Shown here one piece after another: positions 10,098 to 20,761 of a stretch of 64,000 nt of DNA. Position 1 is the stretch's first letter. Every line of letters starts with the position of its first letter. The notes beneath the pieces were generated by a model that ran no database searches, was not told the DNA's origin, and saw only the letters and a list, made by a program, of their open reading frames with translations. The DNA is from Tatumella sp. JGM91 (GTDB lineage: Bacteria > Pseudomonadota > Gammaproteobacteria > Enterobacterales > Enterobacteriaceae). The stretch spans positions 1 through 64,000 of the forward strand of contig NZ_JAERJP010000006.1 in NCBI RefSeq assembly GCF_018257575.1, written 5' to 3'. Made by a program: the position numbers and the translations under genes.

Positions 10098-10451
10098 TTA
10101 CGGGCATTTATAAATCTGTCCCGACATTTTTGTCGCCACCGGCACAAAACTGGAGACAATCGACAGTCCCGGGGTGCTGGCACCATAGATCACATTACCG
10201 CCCATTTCGGCCGCTTTATTACGCAAGTCATTTGCCGCACCGCGCATGGAACTGCCCCCCTCAGCCCCCTGACCTGATAACCAGTTACTTTGTTCCCCGA
10301 TGGCATTACCGAGGAATTTACACTGTGCAGAAGGCTGCTCATCGACAAAACGGACACTCTGACCACTGGACGTCAACTGATTACCGGCAGAACTACATCC
10401 CGTCAACATTGCAGCAGCCAGAAACAGCCCTGCAGAGATTTTTAAACGCAT
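10098..10451 (-). CDS. yjeI: DUF4156 lipoprotein YjeI
   Basis: Small lipoprotein of unknown function. The start at 10451 (MRLKISAGLF) follows GAGGAAG and gives 117 residues, the length of E. coli YjeI. A longer frame reaching back to 10592 is rejected because it adds a Trp/Cys-rich non-conserved stretch. The lipobox is LTGC, with Cys at about residue 18. The conserved segment SMRGAANDLRNKAAEMGGNVIYG and the C-terminal Cys (QIYKCP) are typical of DUF4156. It lies downstream of groEL as in E. coli, separated from it by a strong terminator, so it has its own transcript. yjeJ, found nearby in E. coli, is absent. Confidence 0.92.
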   Translation of the reverse strand: MRLKISAGLFLAAAMLTGCSSAGNQLTSSGQSVRFVDEQPSAQCKFLGNAIGEQSNWLSGQGAEGGSSMRGAANDLRNKAAEMGGNVIYGASTPGLSIVSSFVPVATKMSGQIYKCP

Positions 10452-10643
10452 ATTCTTCCTCATTATTTTCGTTATGCCAGAACCGACAACCATGGCAGCA
10501 TTTAACCAGAGAGAGGGAAATATAATCCGCAATAGTGTTTTACACCATAGCGTCTGACAAATTAAAAAACCAGCCACATAATGCACTGGCACACAATCTC
10601 CGTCTGATACGGAGCCTGACTGTTATAACACAAGTTTATGACG

Positions 10644-10679
10644 AAAAAAAAAGACCCGGATCCAAAGGATACCGGGTCT
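10644..10679 (-). terminator. Intrinsic terminator of groES-groEL
   Basis: On the minus strand AGACCCGG pairs with CCGGGTCT, extended by an inner ATCC/GGAT pairing, and is followed by an uninterrupted run of T (the A-run at 10644-10652 on the plus strand). It is a textbook intrinsic terminator about 85 nt beyond the groEL stop. Confidence 0.93.
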
Positions 10680-10763
10680 GCGGATGAACAATGAAACAAT
10701 CAGACAGCAGCAATGCCCTGACCGACTGCGGTTGTACTTACCCGCAGGTAAGTACAGCCGGTA

Positions 10764-12422
<1,659 letters not shown>

Positions 12423-12457
12423 TTAAATTTAGTTCGTTGGTGGAATAGATTGCCGGA

Positions 12458-12751
12458 TTACTCGGTTACCACGGCCAGGATGTCGTTTTCTGAAATGATC
12501 AGCACTTCCTGGTTATCAATTTTCTCAGTTTTAGCGCCGTAACCTTCGTTGAAAATAACGACATCACCCACTTTCACGTCCAGTGGTTTAACTTCGCCGC
12601 TTTCAAGAATGCGGCCATTGCCTACGGCCAGCACTTCACCACGGGTAGATTTCCCCGCAGCAGAACCGGTCAGAACGATGCCGCCAGCAGATTTAGCTTC
12701 TACTTCTTTACGCTTGACGATAACGCGATCGTGCAATGGACGAATAGTCAT
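12458..12751 (-). CDS. groS: Co-chaperonin GroES (10 kDa)
   Basis: Heptameric lid of the GroEL chamber. The 97-residue product starts [14 protein letters not shown], contains the mobile loop ([16 protein letters not shown]) that docks on GroEL, and ends DILAVVTE. The ribosome-binding site AAAGGAGAG lies just upstream of the ATG. It is the first gene of the groES-groEL operon. In E. coli yjeH lies between this operon and fxsA; here it is missing. Confidence 0.99.
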   Translation of the reverse strand: MTIRPLHDRVIVKRKEVEAKSAGGIVLTGSAAGKSTRGEVLAVGNGRILESGEVKPLDVKVGDVVIFNEGYGAKTEKIDNQEVLIISENDILAVVTE

Positions 12752-12835
12752 TTTGATAGCTCTCCTTTGAAATGCCCAGTCACTGGTTTATTTAGGTTGA
12801 ATACCGGCCGTTCAGGCATCGGCTTCATGCAACCA

Positions 12836-12867
12836 GAGATAGGGTCAGGGGAAGAACCTTTCAAGGG
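12836..12867 (-). promoter_or_regulatory. Sigma-32 heat-shock promoter of groES-groEL
   Basis: On the minus strand CCCTTGAAA (plus coordinates 12859-12867) is followed, 14 nt on, by CCCTATCTC (12836-12844). This matches the heat-shock consensus CTTGAAA-N13-15-CCCCATnT and closely resembles the E. coli groE promoter. It lies about 85 nt upstream of the groES start. Confidence 0.9.
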
Positions 12868-12998
12868 TAAAAAAAATAATTTTTTTAATTTGGATAACAA
12901 TCACTGTTTCCCATGAGATTGCAGAACAGTCTGCCGCATTATGGGCATAACTGGCCTTCGGGACACCATAAAATGCTGAATTTATCTGTAACCGTAAC

Positions 12999-13023
12999 AA
13001 AAAGGGCGGCATTCCGCCGCCCC
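12999..13023 (-). terminator. Intrinsic terminator of fxsA
   Basis: GGGCGG and CCGCCC arms around a short loop, followed on the minus strand by five T residues (AAAAA at 12999-13003 on the plus strand). It lies about 50 nt beyond the fxsA stop. An A-run on the other flank means it could also stop plus-strand transcription. Confidence 0.85.
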
Positions 13024-13075
13024 CGAAAAAACCGTTCAAATCCAGCCCCCCCACCTGCGGGACCAAAGCCAGAGC

Positions 13076-13546
13076 CTAACGGTTATCTGAAGAGTGATCA
13101 TCTTTATGTTCGATCACATGCTGGTTTTTACGTTCAAACTCGCCTTCAACGGTAAAACCGCCGTCATTCGCCGCCGCTCCTCCGCCGCGCCAGACTTTCA
13201 GGTAAGGCATCACTTTGAGGGTCAGATGTTTTTGTACCGGCGGCAACAACAGCAACAATCCCAGGAAATCAGTAAAGAAGCCCGGCAGGACCAGTAAAAA
13301 TCCGGCAATGATTAATGACACACTTTTGGTCATTTCGGCGGCCGGATTTTCGTGACGGGCCAGCTTCTCCTGTAACAACATAAAATTCTTCACGCCCTGA
13401 TTTTTCACCAGCGAAATGCCGATAGCAGAGGTAAAGATCACCAGTATCAGCGTCAGTAATACACCAATAACATGGGCTACCTGGATAAACAGTGAAATTT
13501 CTACCCAGGCAAGCAGGAAAAAGAAAATAAACGGTAACCAGCGCAC
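13076..13546 (-). CDS. fxsA: Membrane protein FxsA
   Basis: Inner-membrane protein named because overexpression in E. coli relieves exclusion of phage T7 by the F plasmid; its normal role is unclear. The 156-residue product begins MRWLPFIFFFLLAWVEISLF and has about three to four hydrophobic segments within residues 1-110. The conserved PAAEMTKSVSLIIAGFLL and LPGFFTDFLGLLLLLPPVQ blocks are followed by a polar His/Asp-rich C-terminal tail. It sits between groES and aspA as in E. coli, transcribed away from aspA. Confidence 0.95.
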   Translation of the reverse strand: MRWLPFIFFFLLAWVEISLFIQVAHVIGVLLTLILVIFTSAIGISLVKNQGVKNFMLLQEKLARHENPAAEMTKSVSLIIAGFLLVLPGFFTDFLGLLLLLPPVQKHLTLKVMPYLKVWRGGGAAANDGGFTVEGEFERKNQHVIEHKDDHSSDNR

Positions 13547-13922
13547 GGCGGTCTCCTGTAAGTAACGCCCGTGCTACAGCAGGGCTGAAAAATCAATAAC
13601 ATCCTCAGGATGATAGTTTGATAGATGGGTATAACAAAAAGTGATTTCAACCATTGCCGGTAAATTCGTTATAACTAACTCTCCGTGAGTCTGTACGCTT
13701 TACCGGCCTGCAGTCATTTACAGCCGGCGGCTGTTTTTAGCGGTTATGTTATAAACAAGTGACTATAAAGTGATCTGTGTTGCTTATTTTTTCTGTAAAC
13801 AGAATATCATCGTGCGGATGAACTGATATACAGATAAAATTCCGGTATCAGTGGTACACAATAAATACTCACACTCTCTGCGGCACACAGCTTTAGTAAG
13901 AAAGCACAATAAGAAGGTTATC
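13547..13922. promoter_or_regulatory. Divergent fxsA/aspA control region
   Basis: This 376-nt AT-rich stretch is shared by the two divergent genes and has no credible coding frame. It contains TGATCTGTGTTGC near 13770-13785, at best a poor CRP half-site, and CAGCCGGCGGCTGTTTTT near 13720-13738, which could fold as a short hairpin. In E. coli aspA is controlled by CRP, but I cannot point to a good CRP box here. Confidence 0.4.
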
Positions 13923-15356
13923 ATGGTTAACAACATTCGTATCGAAGAAGACCTGCTCGGTATGCGCGAGGTTCCGGCGGATGCTTATTATGGAATTCAC
14001 ACGCTACGCGCAATAGAAAATTTCTATATCAGTAGCAGTAAAATCAGTGACATACCAGAGTTTGTTCGCGGCATGGTGATGGTGAAAAAAGCAGCAGCCA
14101 TGGCTAACAGGGATCTGCAGACCATCCCGCGTCATATTGCAGAAACACTGATTAAAGCCTGTGATGAAGTACTGAATAACGGTACCTGTATGGACCAGTT
14201 CCCGGTCGATGTCTATCAGGGCGGTGCCGGTACCTCTGTCAATATGAACACCAATGAAGTGCTGGCCAATATTGGTCTGGAACTGATGGGACATAATAAA
14301 GGCGAATATCAATATCTTAACCCGAATGACCACGTCAATATGTGTCAGTCGACCAATGATGCTTACCCGACAGGCTTCCGTATTGCTGTGTATAATTCAC
14401 TGCTGAAGCTGGTCGATGCTATCAATGCACTGTCTGAGGGTTTTCAGCGTAAAGCCGAAGAATTCCAGACTGTCCTGAAAATGGGGCGTACCCAGCTTCA
14501 GGATGCGGTCCCTATGACCCTCGGTCAGGAGTTTCACGCATTCAGCGTGCTGCTGAAAGAAGAGACCCGCAGCATTATGCGTACTGCCGAACTGTTGCTG
14601 GAAGTTAACCTCGGCGCAACCGCTATTGGCACACGGCTGAACACCCCGGACGGTTATCAGCCACTGGCAGTGAAATATCTGGCCGAAGTCAGCCGGTTAC
14701 CGGTGGTTGCTGCCGAAGACCTGATTGAGGCGACCTCAGACTGTGGTGCCTACGTTATGGTGCATTCGTCACTGAAACGGCTGGCCGTTAAACTGTCTAA
14801 AATCTGTAATGATCTGCGTCTGCTCTCCTCCGGCCCTCGTGCTGGTCTGAATGAAATTAATTTACCGCAGTTACAGGCCGGATCATCGATCATGCCAGCC
14901 AAGGTCAACCCGGTGATCCCTGAAGTCGTTAACCAGGTGTGTTTTAAAGTCATAGGCAACGACACCACCGTCACAATGGCTGCCGAAGCCGGTCAGCTGC
15001 AGCTGAATGTGATGGAGCCGGTAATTGGTCAGGCTGTTTTTGAATCCATTTCCATTCTCAGCAATGCCTGCTTCAATTTACTGGAAAAATGCGTTACCGG
15101 CATTAGCGCTAACCAGCAGATTTGTGAGTCTTATGTATTCAGCTCCATCGGGATCGTGACGTATCTGAACCCTTATATCGGTCACCATAACGGCGATATT
15201 GTCGGTAAAATTTGTGCTGAAACCGGAAAAAGTGTCCGTGAAGTTGTGCTGGAACGAGGTCTGCTGACCAATGCTCAGCTGGATGATATTTTTTCAGTCG
15301 AAAACCTGATGCACCCGGTATATAAAGCCAGACGTTATACGGAAGATAACCAGTAA
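13923..15356 (+). CDS. aspA: Aspartate ammonia-lyase (aspartase)
   Basis: Deaminates L-aspartate to fumarate and ammonia in the cytoplasm. The start at 13923 ([12 protein letters not shown]) follows AAGAAGG and gives 477 residues, one fewer than E. coli. The frame opens upstream at 13851 but those residues are not conserved. The fumarase/aspartase superfamily signature [11 protein letters not shown], containing the flexible catalytic-loop Ser, is intact, and substrate-binding TSVNMNTNE is present. In E. coli aspA is followed by the C4-dicarboxylate antiporter dcuA; here cutA follows directly. Fumarate from this enzyme would therefore feed the TCA cycle rather than a local fumarate-respiration module. 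Confidence 0.97.
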   Translation: MVNNIRIEEDLLGMREVPADAYYGIHTLRAIENFYISSSKISDIPEFVRGMVMVKKAAAMANRDLQTIPRHIAETLIKACDEVLNNGTCMDQFPVDVYQGGAGTSVNMNTNEVLANIGLELMGHNKGEYQYLNPNDHVNMCQSTNDAYPTGFRIAVYNSLLKLVDAINALSEGFQRKAEEFQTVLKMGRTQLQDAVPMTLGQEFHAFSVLLKEETRSIMRTAELLLEVNLGATAIGTRLNTPDGYQPLAVKYLAEVSRLPVVAAEDLIEATSDCGAYVMVHSSLKRLAVKLSKICNDLRLLSSGPRAGLNEINLPQLQAGSSIMPAKVNPVIPEVVNQVCFKVIGNDTTVTMAAEAGQLQLNVMEPVIGQAVFESISILSNACFNLLEKCVTGISANQQICESYVFSSIGIVTYLNPYIGHHNGDIVGKICAETGKSVREVVLERGLLTNAQLDDIFSVENLMHPVYKARRYTEDNQ

Positions 15357-15364
15357 TCCCCCGC

Positions 15365-15388
15365 GGCCTGATGCCAGTGCATCAGGCC
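15365..15388 (+). repeat. Strong hairpin after aspA
   Basis: GGCCTGATGC and GCATCAGGCC form a perfect 10-bp stem with a 4-nt loop, 8 nt after the aspA stop. It is followed by CTATCCTG rather than a T-run, so it is more likely a transcript 3'-end stabiliser or factor-dependent terminator than a classic intrinsic terminator. Confidence 0.65.
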
Positions 15389-15494
15389 CTATCCTGTCAC
15401 CGTTCAGCTCTTTTCTGAATATTTCTGTTACCCTCTGTCTTCTGTTGCTGCTGAAAAAAAATGCTATCATGCCCCCCTGACTCAGGAGTGAGCA

Positions 15495-15818
15495 ATGAAT
15501 CCTTGTTCTGCCATTATTGTGTTATGTTCTGCCCCCGACAAGGCTACGGCGACCGCCCTGGCCCGACTGGCCATCCGCCGTAAGCTTGCCGCTTGCGTTA
15601 ATCTCCTGCCGGGCGTGACCTCGATGTACACCTGGCAGGACCAGTTGGAATGTTCCGAAGAAGTACAGTTGATCTTCAAAAGTGATACGGAACATCAACA
15701 GGACTTACTGTCACTGCTGAAACAGGCCCATCCTTATGATGTCCCTGAATTACTGGTGATCCCTGTTCAACACGGAGATAGTGAATACTTGTCATGGTTG
15801 CACGCCTCACTCGCCTGA
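15495..15818 (+). CDS. cutA: Divalent-cation tolerance protein CutA
   Basis: Small trimeric cytoplasmic protein linked to copper and other divalent-metal tolerance; its biochemical role is unsettled. The 107-residue product has the family pattern: an N-terminal [10 protein letters not shown] strand, [27 protein letters not shown], and the C-terminal [13 protein letters not shown] block. GGAGTGAGCA precedes the ATG. It overlaps the start of dsbD by 25 nt in another frame, so the pair is translationally coupled, as in E. coli. Confidence 0.96.
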   Translation: MNPCSAIIVLCSAPDKATATALARLAIRRKLAACVNLLPGVTSMYTWQDQLECSEEVQLIFKSDTEHQQDLLSLLKQAHPYDVPELLVIPVQHGDSEYLSWLHASLA

Positions 15819-17521
15819 TTTTTCTGGCAGTTACATTATTCAGCCTGCAGACGCAGGCTGCCTTATTCGATAATGGCTCATCACCTCGCTTTGTTACGGT
15901 GAATCAGGCCTTTGGCTTTGACTTTAGCCAGAATAACAACCGCGTCCTGCTGAAGTGGCAGGTAAAGTCCGGCTATTACCTGTACCGCCAGCAAATCAGT
16001 ATCGTTGCGGCCAACGCGACTATTGCCAGCATAGATCTGCCACAGGGCCAGCCTCATGAAGATGAGTTTTTTGGTAAAAGCCAGATCTTCCCCGAAGACC
16101 TGCAAGTTCCGGTGATACTGAAGAGTACCGGGCCGGCAGCCAGCCTGAAAGTCAGCTACCAGGGTTGTGCAGCAGCAGGGTTCTGTTATCCGCCGGAAAC
16201 CCGGGAAATTCCCCTGTCACAAATCACGGCGGACAGCCCCTCCCCTGAGCCTGCCGCCAGTGTCCCGGCCACGGCTTCCGGGGCCGGTATACCTTCGTCA
16301 CGCCTGCCGTTTTCTCCGTTCTGGGCTCTATTGATCGGTATTGGTATTGCCTTCACTCCCTGTGTTTTGCCGATGTATCCGTTAATTTCGGCAATTATCC
16401 TCGGTGGCCGTCGCGATATCTCTGCATCACGTATACTGCTGCTGGCCTTCATTTATGTGCAGGGTATGGCGGTCACTTATACGCTGATGGGCATTATTGT
16501 GGCCGCCGCCGGATTACGTTTTCAGGCCGCATTACAGAGTCCGCTGGTACTGCTGACACTCTCTGCCGTTTTTATCCTGCTGGCATTATCAATGTTTGGC
16601 CTGTTCTCTTTGCAACTGCCGGCATCACTGCAGACACGGCTGGCGCTATTCAGTAACCGGCAAAAAAGCGGCTCTGCCGGCGGCGTATTTCTGATGGGGG
16701 CCGTAGCCGGTTTAATTTGCTCCCCCTGCACCACCGCACCTCTTAGCGCAATTCTGCTGTATATCGCACAGAGCGGTAATATGCTGGCCGGTGGCGGGAC
16801 CCTGTATTTATATGCCCTGGGTATGGGGCTGCCGTTAATTATCGTCACCCTGTTTGGCAATAAACTGTTGCCTAAGAGCGGCCCGTGGATGCAGTCAGTC
16901 AAAGAAGGTTTTGGCTTTGTTATTCTGGCGTTACCGGTCTTTCTGATTGAACGTATTGTCGGGGACGTCTGGGGGCTACGGCTATGGAGTCTGCTGGGTG
17001 TAGCCTTTTTTGGCTGGGCTTTTGCCCTGAGTCTGAGAAGTCCGAAAGGCTGGGTACGGATATTACAAATTTTATGGCTACTGCTGGCATTAGTCGCGGC
17101 GCGTCCGCTACAGGACTGGGCATTTTCTGCCGCGCCGACTAATAACAGCGGAGATCAGTCTCCTGTATTCCACAACATCAGCAACATTGCCGGTCTGCAA
17201 CAACAGCTGAGTCAGGCACAGGGCAAAATCACAATGGTTGATCTTTATGCCGACTGGTGTGTTGCCTGTAAAGAATTCGAGAAATACACCTTTACAGACC
17301 CGCAAGTCCGGCAGGAGTTTGCACAATATCAGCTGGTACAGGCAAACGTTACTGCCAATACCGCACAGGATAATGCGCTGCTGACTCAACTGAACGTGCT
17401 GGGGCTCCCGACCCTGCTGTTTTTTAATGCCCGCGGTAATGAAATCCCGGACTCACGGGTCACCGGATATATGAATGCCGGAGAATTTCTGGCACATTTA
17501 CAGAAGCTTCGCGCTGAATAA
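15794..17521 (+). CDS. dsbD: Thiol:disulfide interchange protein DsbD
   Basis: Inner-membrane reductase that moves electrons from cytoplasmic thioredoxin to periplasmic DsbC, DsbG and CcmG. The 575-residue product has all three domains. A signal peptide runs to about residue 22. The N-terminal domain carries Cys125 and Cys131 ([10 protein letters not shown]). The eight-helix membrane domain carries Cys190 ([10 protein letters not shown]) and Cys312 (CSPCTTAPL). The C-terminal thioredoxin-like domain carries the pair Cys489/Cys492 ([10 protein letters not shown]). All six redox cysteines are present, so the protein should be functional. It is expressed in an operon with cutA and probably yjdC. 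Confidence 0.97.
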   Translation: MVARLTRLIFLAVTLFSLQTQAALFDNGSSPRFVTVNQAFGFDFSQNNNRVLLKWQVKSGYYLYRQQISIVAANATIASIDLPQGQPHEDEFFGKSQIFPEDLQVPVILKSTGPAASLKVSYQGCAAAGFCYPPETREIPLSQITADSPSPEPAASVPATASGAGIPSSRLPFSPFWALLIGIGIAFTPCVLPMYPLISAIILGGRRDISASRILLLAFIYVQGMAVTYTLMGIIVAAAGLRFQAALQSPLVLLTLSAVFILLALSMFGLFSLQLPASLQTRLALFSNRQKSGSAGGVFLMGAVAGLICSPCTTAPLSAILLYIAQSGNMLAGGGTLYLYALGMGLPLIIVTLFGNKLLPKSGPWMQSVKEGFGFVILALPVFLIERIVGDVWGLRLWSLLGVAFFGWAFALSLRSPKGWVRILQILWLLLALVAARPLQDWAFSAAPTNNSGDQSPVFHNISNIAGLQQQLSQAQGKITMVDLYADWCVACKEFEKYTFTDPQVRQEFAQYQLVQANVTANTAQDNALLTQLNVLGLPTLLFFNARGNEIPDSRVTGYMNAGEFLAHLQKLRAE

Positions 17522-17572
17522 CATCATCTAGATGCGCCGGCAGTGGCCGGTGCTGCATTTACGGAGGTTAAT

Positions 17573-18139
17573 GTGTCGCAGGAACAGATACTTGAGCAGG
17601 TATTACTTTTACTGGAACAACAGGGCCTGGCGGCCGCCGGCAACCTGAAACAGCAATTACAGGCCCGGGGAGCAGAACTCCCTGAACAGACCTCTGAAGA
17701 GCTGTTATTACGCGATGCCCTCGACTTTCACGGCCGGCAGATCAGCGAATGGCGCGAACGGATAACACAGGACGAAGCACTGACCAGCAGCCAGAAATTA
17801 CTGATGCGTTACACTTTGCTTGAGGAACATGTCCGCCGTGGCCGTTTCCCGGGCTGTCTGTTTATTGCTGCCTGCAGTATTTACCCGGCGCCACACCACC
17901 CGATACATCAGGTGGCAGAGCAACAAAAACAGGCCTCCTGGCAATATACCCACCGGCAGCTAACCGCCCTGGAACTGGATAATCCGACGATGGTCACCGA
18001 CCAGCTGGAACTGGTGCTGGAGGGTTGTCTGAGTAAACTACTGGTTAAACGTAATCTTCAGGATATTGCCACCGCCCGCCGGCTGGCAGAAGATATTCTG
18101 CAAGTGGCATTGTGCCGCCAGAACGGTGCTCTCAGCTGA
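17573..18139 (+). CDS. yjdC: TetR-family-like regulator YjdC
   Basis: Putative transcriptional regulator of unknown target. The GTG at 17573 follows ACGGAGG (17561-17567) and gives 188 residues against about 191 in E. coli. The longer frame from GTG 17543 is rejected because the ribosome-binding site lies inside it. The conserved C-terminal part includes GRFPGCLFIAACSIYP and DQLELVLEGCLSKLLVKR. The N-terminal helix-turn-helix region is poorly conserved and lacks a clear recognition helix, as in other YjdC proteins. It follows dsbD and precedes tRNA-Phe, the E. coli arrangement. Confidence 0.9.
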   Translation: MSQEQILEQVLLLLEQQGLAAAGNLKQQLQARGAELPEQTSEELLLRDALDFHGRQISEWRERITQDEALTSSQKLLMRYTLLEEHVRRGRFPGCLFIAACSIYPAPHHPIHQVAEQQKQASWQYTHRQLTALELDNPTMVTDQLELVLEGCLSKLLVKRNLQDIATARRLAEDILQVALCRQNGALS

Positions 18140-18661
18140 CCACCGCTTGCCAGGGCTGTTATCTTCAGGCCGCTCTGGTACCCTTAATCAATCAAGGCCC
18201 GGGCCTGTCATAATTGCCTGCCGGTAAATAATGGGTCACCATATCCTCCCCCGCTTGCCAGCGATGCAGTAACAAACCCGCAGGTTCCATGATAAAACAA
18301 GCTGCTGCCTGTCTGGTAAAATCCGGGGCGGCCTGATGAGAGGTTCCCGGTGCAGAGCACATCAGAGTATTGCCTGAATGGCTGACCATATAACGATCTG
18401 CATGATCACACAGCCGTCGAATGCCTGACTACTCAAGCTTTCCGGTCAGTTATTTGCTGATAATTAATCATATAGGTACAGACGTGATCACTGTCAGGTA
18501 AAAAGCCTGTGCAAAGACATTAATCGGGATTCCCCGGCAGAATATCTGCCCGTCAGCGCATCTATCCGTGGCGATAGTAAAGTAAAAGTCAGTAAAATAG
18601 CCGTTTTCGTATATAAAGCAATCAGTCAGTGCGATTTTAGCATTTCCTGCAGTAAAAAGAG
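18140..18661. other. Gene-poor stretch before tRNA-Phe with a possible decayed frame
   Basis: About 520 nt lie between yjdC and the tRNA-Phe promoter. On the minus strand 18192-18389 stays open for 65 codons, and in-frame sense codons continue about 14 codons further upstream to a TAG. The peptide (ending THYLPAGNYDRPGP) has a protein-like composition, but I cannot assign a family and see no ribosome-binding site. It may be the 3' part of a lost gene. The remaining 270 nt show nothing recognisable. Confidence 0.3.
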
Positions 18662-18690
18662 TTGACGCATCAGGGCCATTACGGTTTAAT
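18662..18690 (+). promoter_or_regulatory. tRNA-Phe promoter with GC-rich discriminator
   Basis: TTGACG at 18662-18667 and TTTAAT at 18685-18690 are separated by exactly 17 nt and followed by GCGCCCC just before the tRNA. A GC-rich discriminator is the known signature of stringently controlled stable-RNA promoters. Confidence 0.85.
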
Positions 18691-18700
18691 GCGCCCCGTT

Positions 18701-18776
18701 GCCCGAATAGCTCAGTCGGTAGAGCAGGGGATTGAAAATCCCCGTGTCCTTGGTTCGATTCCGAGTTCGGGCACCA
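18701..18776 (+). tRNA. tRNA-Phe (GAA)
   Basis: 76-nt tRNA with encoded CCA. The acceptor stem pairs GCCCGAA with TTCGGGC, the anticodon stem is GGGGA/TCCCC, and the anticodon GAA is at 18734-18736. The T-loop is TTCGATT. In E. coli pheU occupies the same position after yjdC, and phe tRNA genes are known integration sites for genomic islands. The accessory, scarred DNA that follows fits that role. Confidence 0.98.
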
Positions 18777-18784
18777 CTATTCTG

Positions 18785-18810
18785 AAAAACCCGCCTCTGG
18801 CGGGTTTTTT
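18785..18810 (+). terminator. Intrinsic terminator of tRNA-Phe
   Basis: ACCCGCC and GGCGGGT form a tight stem with a 3-nt loop followed by six T residues, 9 nt after the tRNA. Confidence 0.93.
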
Positions 18811-18887
18811 GCTTTCTGCGCACCGCTGATCCATAAAAGCGGGTCCGGCACACTCGCCTCTTCCCTGAGACTTGATCTGATCTCACC

Positions 18888-19245
18888 CGTAAACAGTACA
18901 CATCCGGATTACGCGATGAAGCCCTGAAACTCGCTGAACCTATCGGCATTGTGGCCACAGCACGTGAGCTCAGCCTGTATGAATCTCAGCGCTATGCCAG
19001 ACGCAGCACACTAAAGAGTGCCCATTCATCTTCCCGGCGTGAGCAGGAAACATCTGTTGAAATTGCCCGCCTTAAGCGTCAACTGGCTGAAAGCCGAAGG
19101 TATCCGGGGTGAATGCCTGGTCAGTCAGGAAATAATGCGGGAAACGGCATTTAATTATATCGGGTGTGATTACAATCGCTGGCGTCGTCACAGTGCCTGT
19201 GGCGGTCTCAGCCCCGAACCCTCTGAACACCAGAAACCCGCTTAG
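18888..19245 (+). mobile_element. IS3-family insertion sequence remnant
   Basis: Two pieces of an IS3-family transposase are fused by deletion. From 18888 the frame reads LRDEALKLAEPIGIVATARE and then [13 protein letters not shown], typical of an OrfA helix-turn-helix and coiled coil, stopping at 19112. A second frame then gives [21 protein letters not shown] and GGLSPE, the characteristic C-terminus of OrfB, stopping at 19245. The DDE catalytic core is gone, no terminal inverted repeats are evident, and the element cannot move. It lies about 110 nt after tRNA-Phe, marking past mobile-element activity at this site. Confidence 0.85.
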
Positions 19246-19376
19246 GGCTATGTCGACATTACGTGGGTAAAATCAAAGATCTGCTTCCGGGAAATCGATA
19301 AACCTTCAATGCTCTGTTCTTTTTATCTAAAAAATGGCGCAAAAAATTGAACAGATAACATATTTTCTTGTTCCTG

Positions 19377-20111
19377 TTAAAGACATGATGGTGCATGCAG
19401 CGACTGAGCTGACCTCGCCTTAGCAAAACTGCGAATGGTCGCTTCAGCCAGACTTGATGCAGTATCAACAATTGACAGATGCTGCTGAGGATGGCTTTTA
19501 AGTAATGGGCTGATGTCAGTACAGGCAATAATCAGCCCCTGGGCGCCAGCTTCCTGCGCCAGAGAAGTCAGGTTTCGCCACTGCGTTATCACTTCAGGAC
19601 AGGTAAATCCGTTTTGCTTAATCAGCGCTATCAAATGTGTAGTGATAGCACGTAATGGGTCAGAAGCTACACAGTGCTTTCCCATCAGATGTAAACGCTG
19701 CTGATAAAAACCCGCATCAAGCGTAGCCTCAGTAGCAATCACGGCGATGTTCTCCGTTTCGGACGGCAGGCATTCAAGTGCGCAGTCGGCAATGTGCAGG
19801 ACAGGAATACCGCCGCTGGCCTCCTGCATTTCATTAAAGTAGCAGTGTGCCATATTACAGGGAACCACGATCAAATTGACCCCGGCGTTTACCAGATTGC
19901 TAGTGCCATCGCGCAATGCCGCGGACATTGCGGCATCATCAATCACACGGTTAGGGAAAAAAGGAGTCGGCAAGGAAATAATATGCATTTTTGGATAGTC
20001 GATATCGAATCTGGCCCCGTATTGCTTTTGGCACTCATCGACCAGCATATCAATAAAAGGCGCTGTGGAACGAGGCCCCATGCCGGCTAACACCCCAAGA
20101 CTGTAAGACAT
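19377..20111 (-). CDS. Aspartate/glutamate racemase family protein
   Basis: A 244-residue PLP-independent amino-acid racemase of the Asp/Glu/hydantoin racemase superfamily. The N-terminus SLGVLAGMGPRSTAPF is typical. The two catalytic cysteines appear in VPCNMAH (about residue 84) and IACTDISPLL (about residue 197), each followed by the usual Asn or Thr. It is close to the RacX/YgeA group, which racemises several amino acids for D-amino acids in the wall or in signalling. The exact substrate cannot be read from the sequence. Just upstream on the same strand is a broken chorismate-mutase-like gene, so the pair once formed an operon. It lies in the accessory region after tRNA-Phe. Confidence 0.88.
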   Translation of the reverse strand: MSYSLGVLAGMGPRSTAPFIDMLVDECQKQYGARFDIDYPKMHIISLPTPFFPNRVIDDAAMSAALRDGTSNLVNAGVNLIVVPCNMAHCYFNEMQEASGGIPVLHIADCALECLPSETENIAVIATEATLDAGFYQQRLHLMGKHCVASDPLRAITTHLIALIKQNGFTCPEVITQWRNLTSLAQEAGAQGLIIACTDISPLLKSHPQQHLSIVDTASSLAEATIRSFAKARSAQSLHAPSCL

Positions 20112-20144
20112 TACGCACTCTCTGTGATAAAGGAAAAGAAGGAT

Positions 20145-20388
20145 TTACGTTAAATCAGGTTGAGTTTCTTCCCGGTGCTTTATTTCTTCTGAGATAAACC
20201 AGTTAACAATCTGCTTATAAATTTTTTCTATAAGGTCTGAGCTTAACCCCTGTTCTTCAGCCCGGGCTCTGCATTATTTCAGCCATGGCGTCAAATCGGG
20301 ATGCTGCTTTAACAAATTCATATCGTTCACCAGGTAATGAGATTACCTGACGATCGATACGATCGATTTCAGTTCTGATCTCTGACAT
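20145..20388 (-). pseudogene. Broken chorismate mutase / isochorismate-pyruvate lyase-like gene
   Basis: On the minus strand an ATG at 20388 opens MSEIRTEIDRIDRQVISLPGERYEFVKAASRF, the N-terminal helix of an AroQ/PchB-type chorismate mutase. The frame hits a TGA at 20257-20259. Shifting one frame at that point restores the C-terminal helix: RARAEEQGLSSDLIEKIYKQ and IVNWFISEEIKHREE, ending at 20145. The part between the two helices is also shorter than in the family, suggesting an internal deletion besides the frameshift. Another in-frame ATG at about 20432 lies out of phase with the homologous part. The gene is almost certainly inactive. It sits 34 nt upstream of the racemase gene. Confidence 0.8.
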
Positions 20389-20761
20389 GCCAGCGCACTG
20401 AGTAGCTTTTCCTCGCTACTTTTTTCAATCATGGTAGTCCTGTTGCAATTTAACTTACCGGTCCCGATAAGCGAACACAGAGACTTTGGTTATCGTACAT
20501 GCAATAAGACGTTATGGGGAGTGCGCCGCTGCATTTCACTTGCTTAAATGCCACTCTGTCTGAATAACTTAATGCTAAGGTACGCATGCATTAGCATTAA
20601 CAAGGAGAGACTGTATGGAAGTTGAAACGATAAAAGCGAGAGGCATTTTTTAAGATGTGAAGGTAAATAGGGGATCTGATTCTCTGCCATTCCCCCCTTT
20701 TTACATCAGGATAGCGCCACAGACTTATACTGCAGGGCGCTGACGCCGGACAGTACGATAC
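20389..20761. other. Intergenic stretch in the accessory region
   Basis: About 370 nt without a supported gene. An AAGGAGAG ribosome-binding site precedes a 12-codon frame (MEVETIKARGIF) at 20615-20653, possibly the 5' stump of a deleted gene. GCATGCATTAGCATTAAC lies just before it. No terminator or promoter can be assigned with confidence. Confidence 0.35.

Noticed and set aside
13700..13745. Possible small RNA or terminator in the fxsA/aspA gap
   Set aside because: A short stem followed by TTTTT exists but no upstream promoter or transcript can be argued.
20615..20653. 12-codon frame behind a good ribosome-binding site
   Set aside because: Too short to support as a gene without expression data; noted only as a possible 5' stump.
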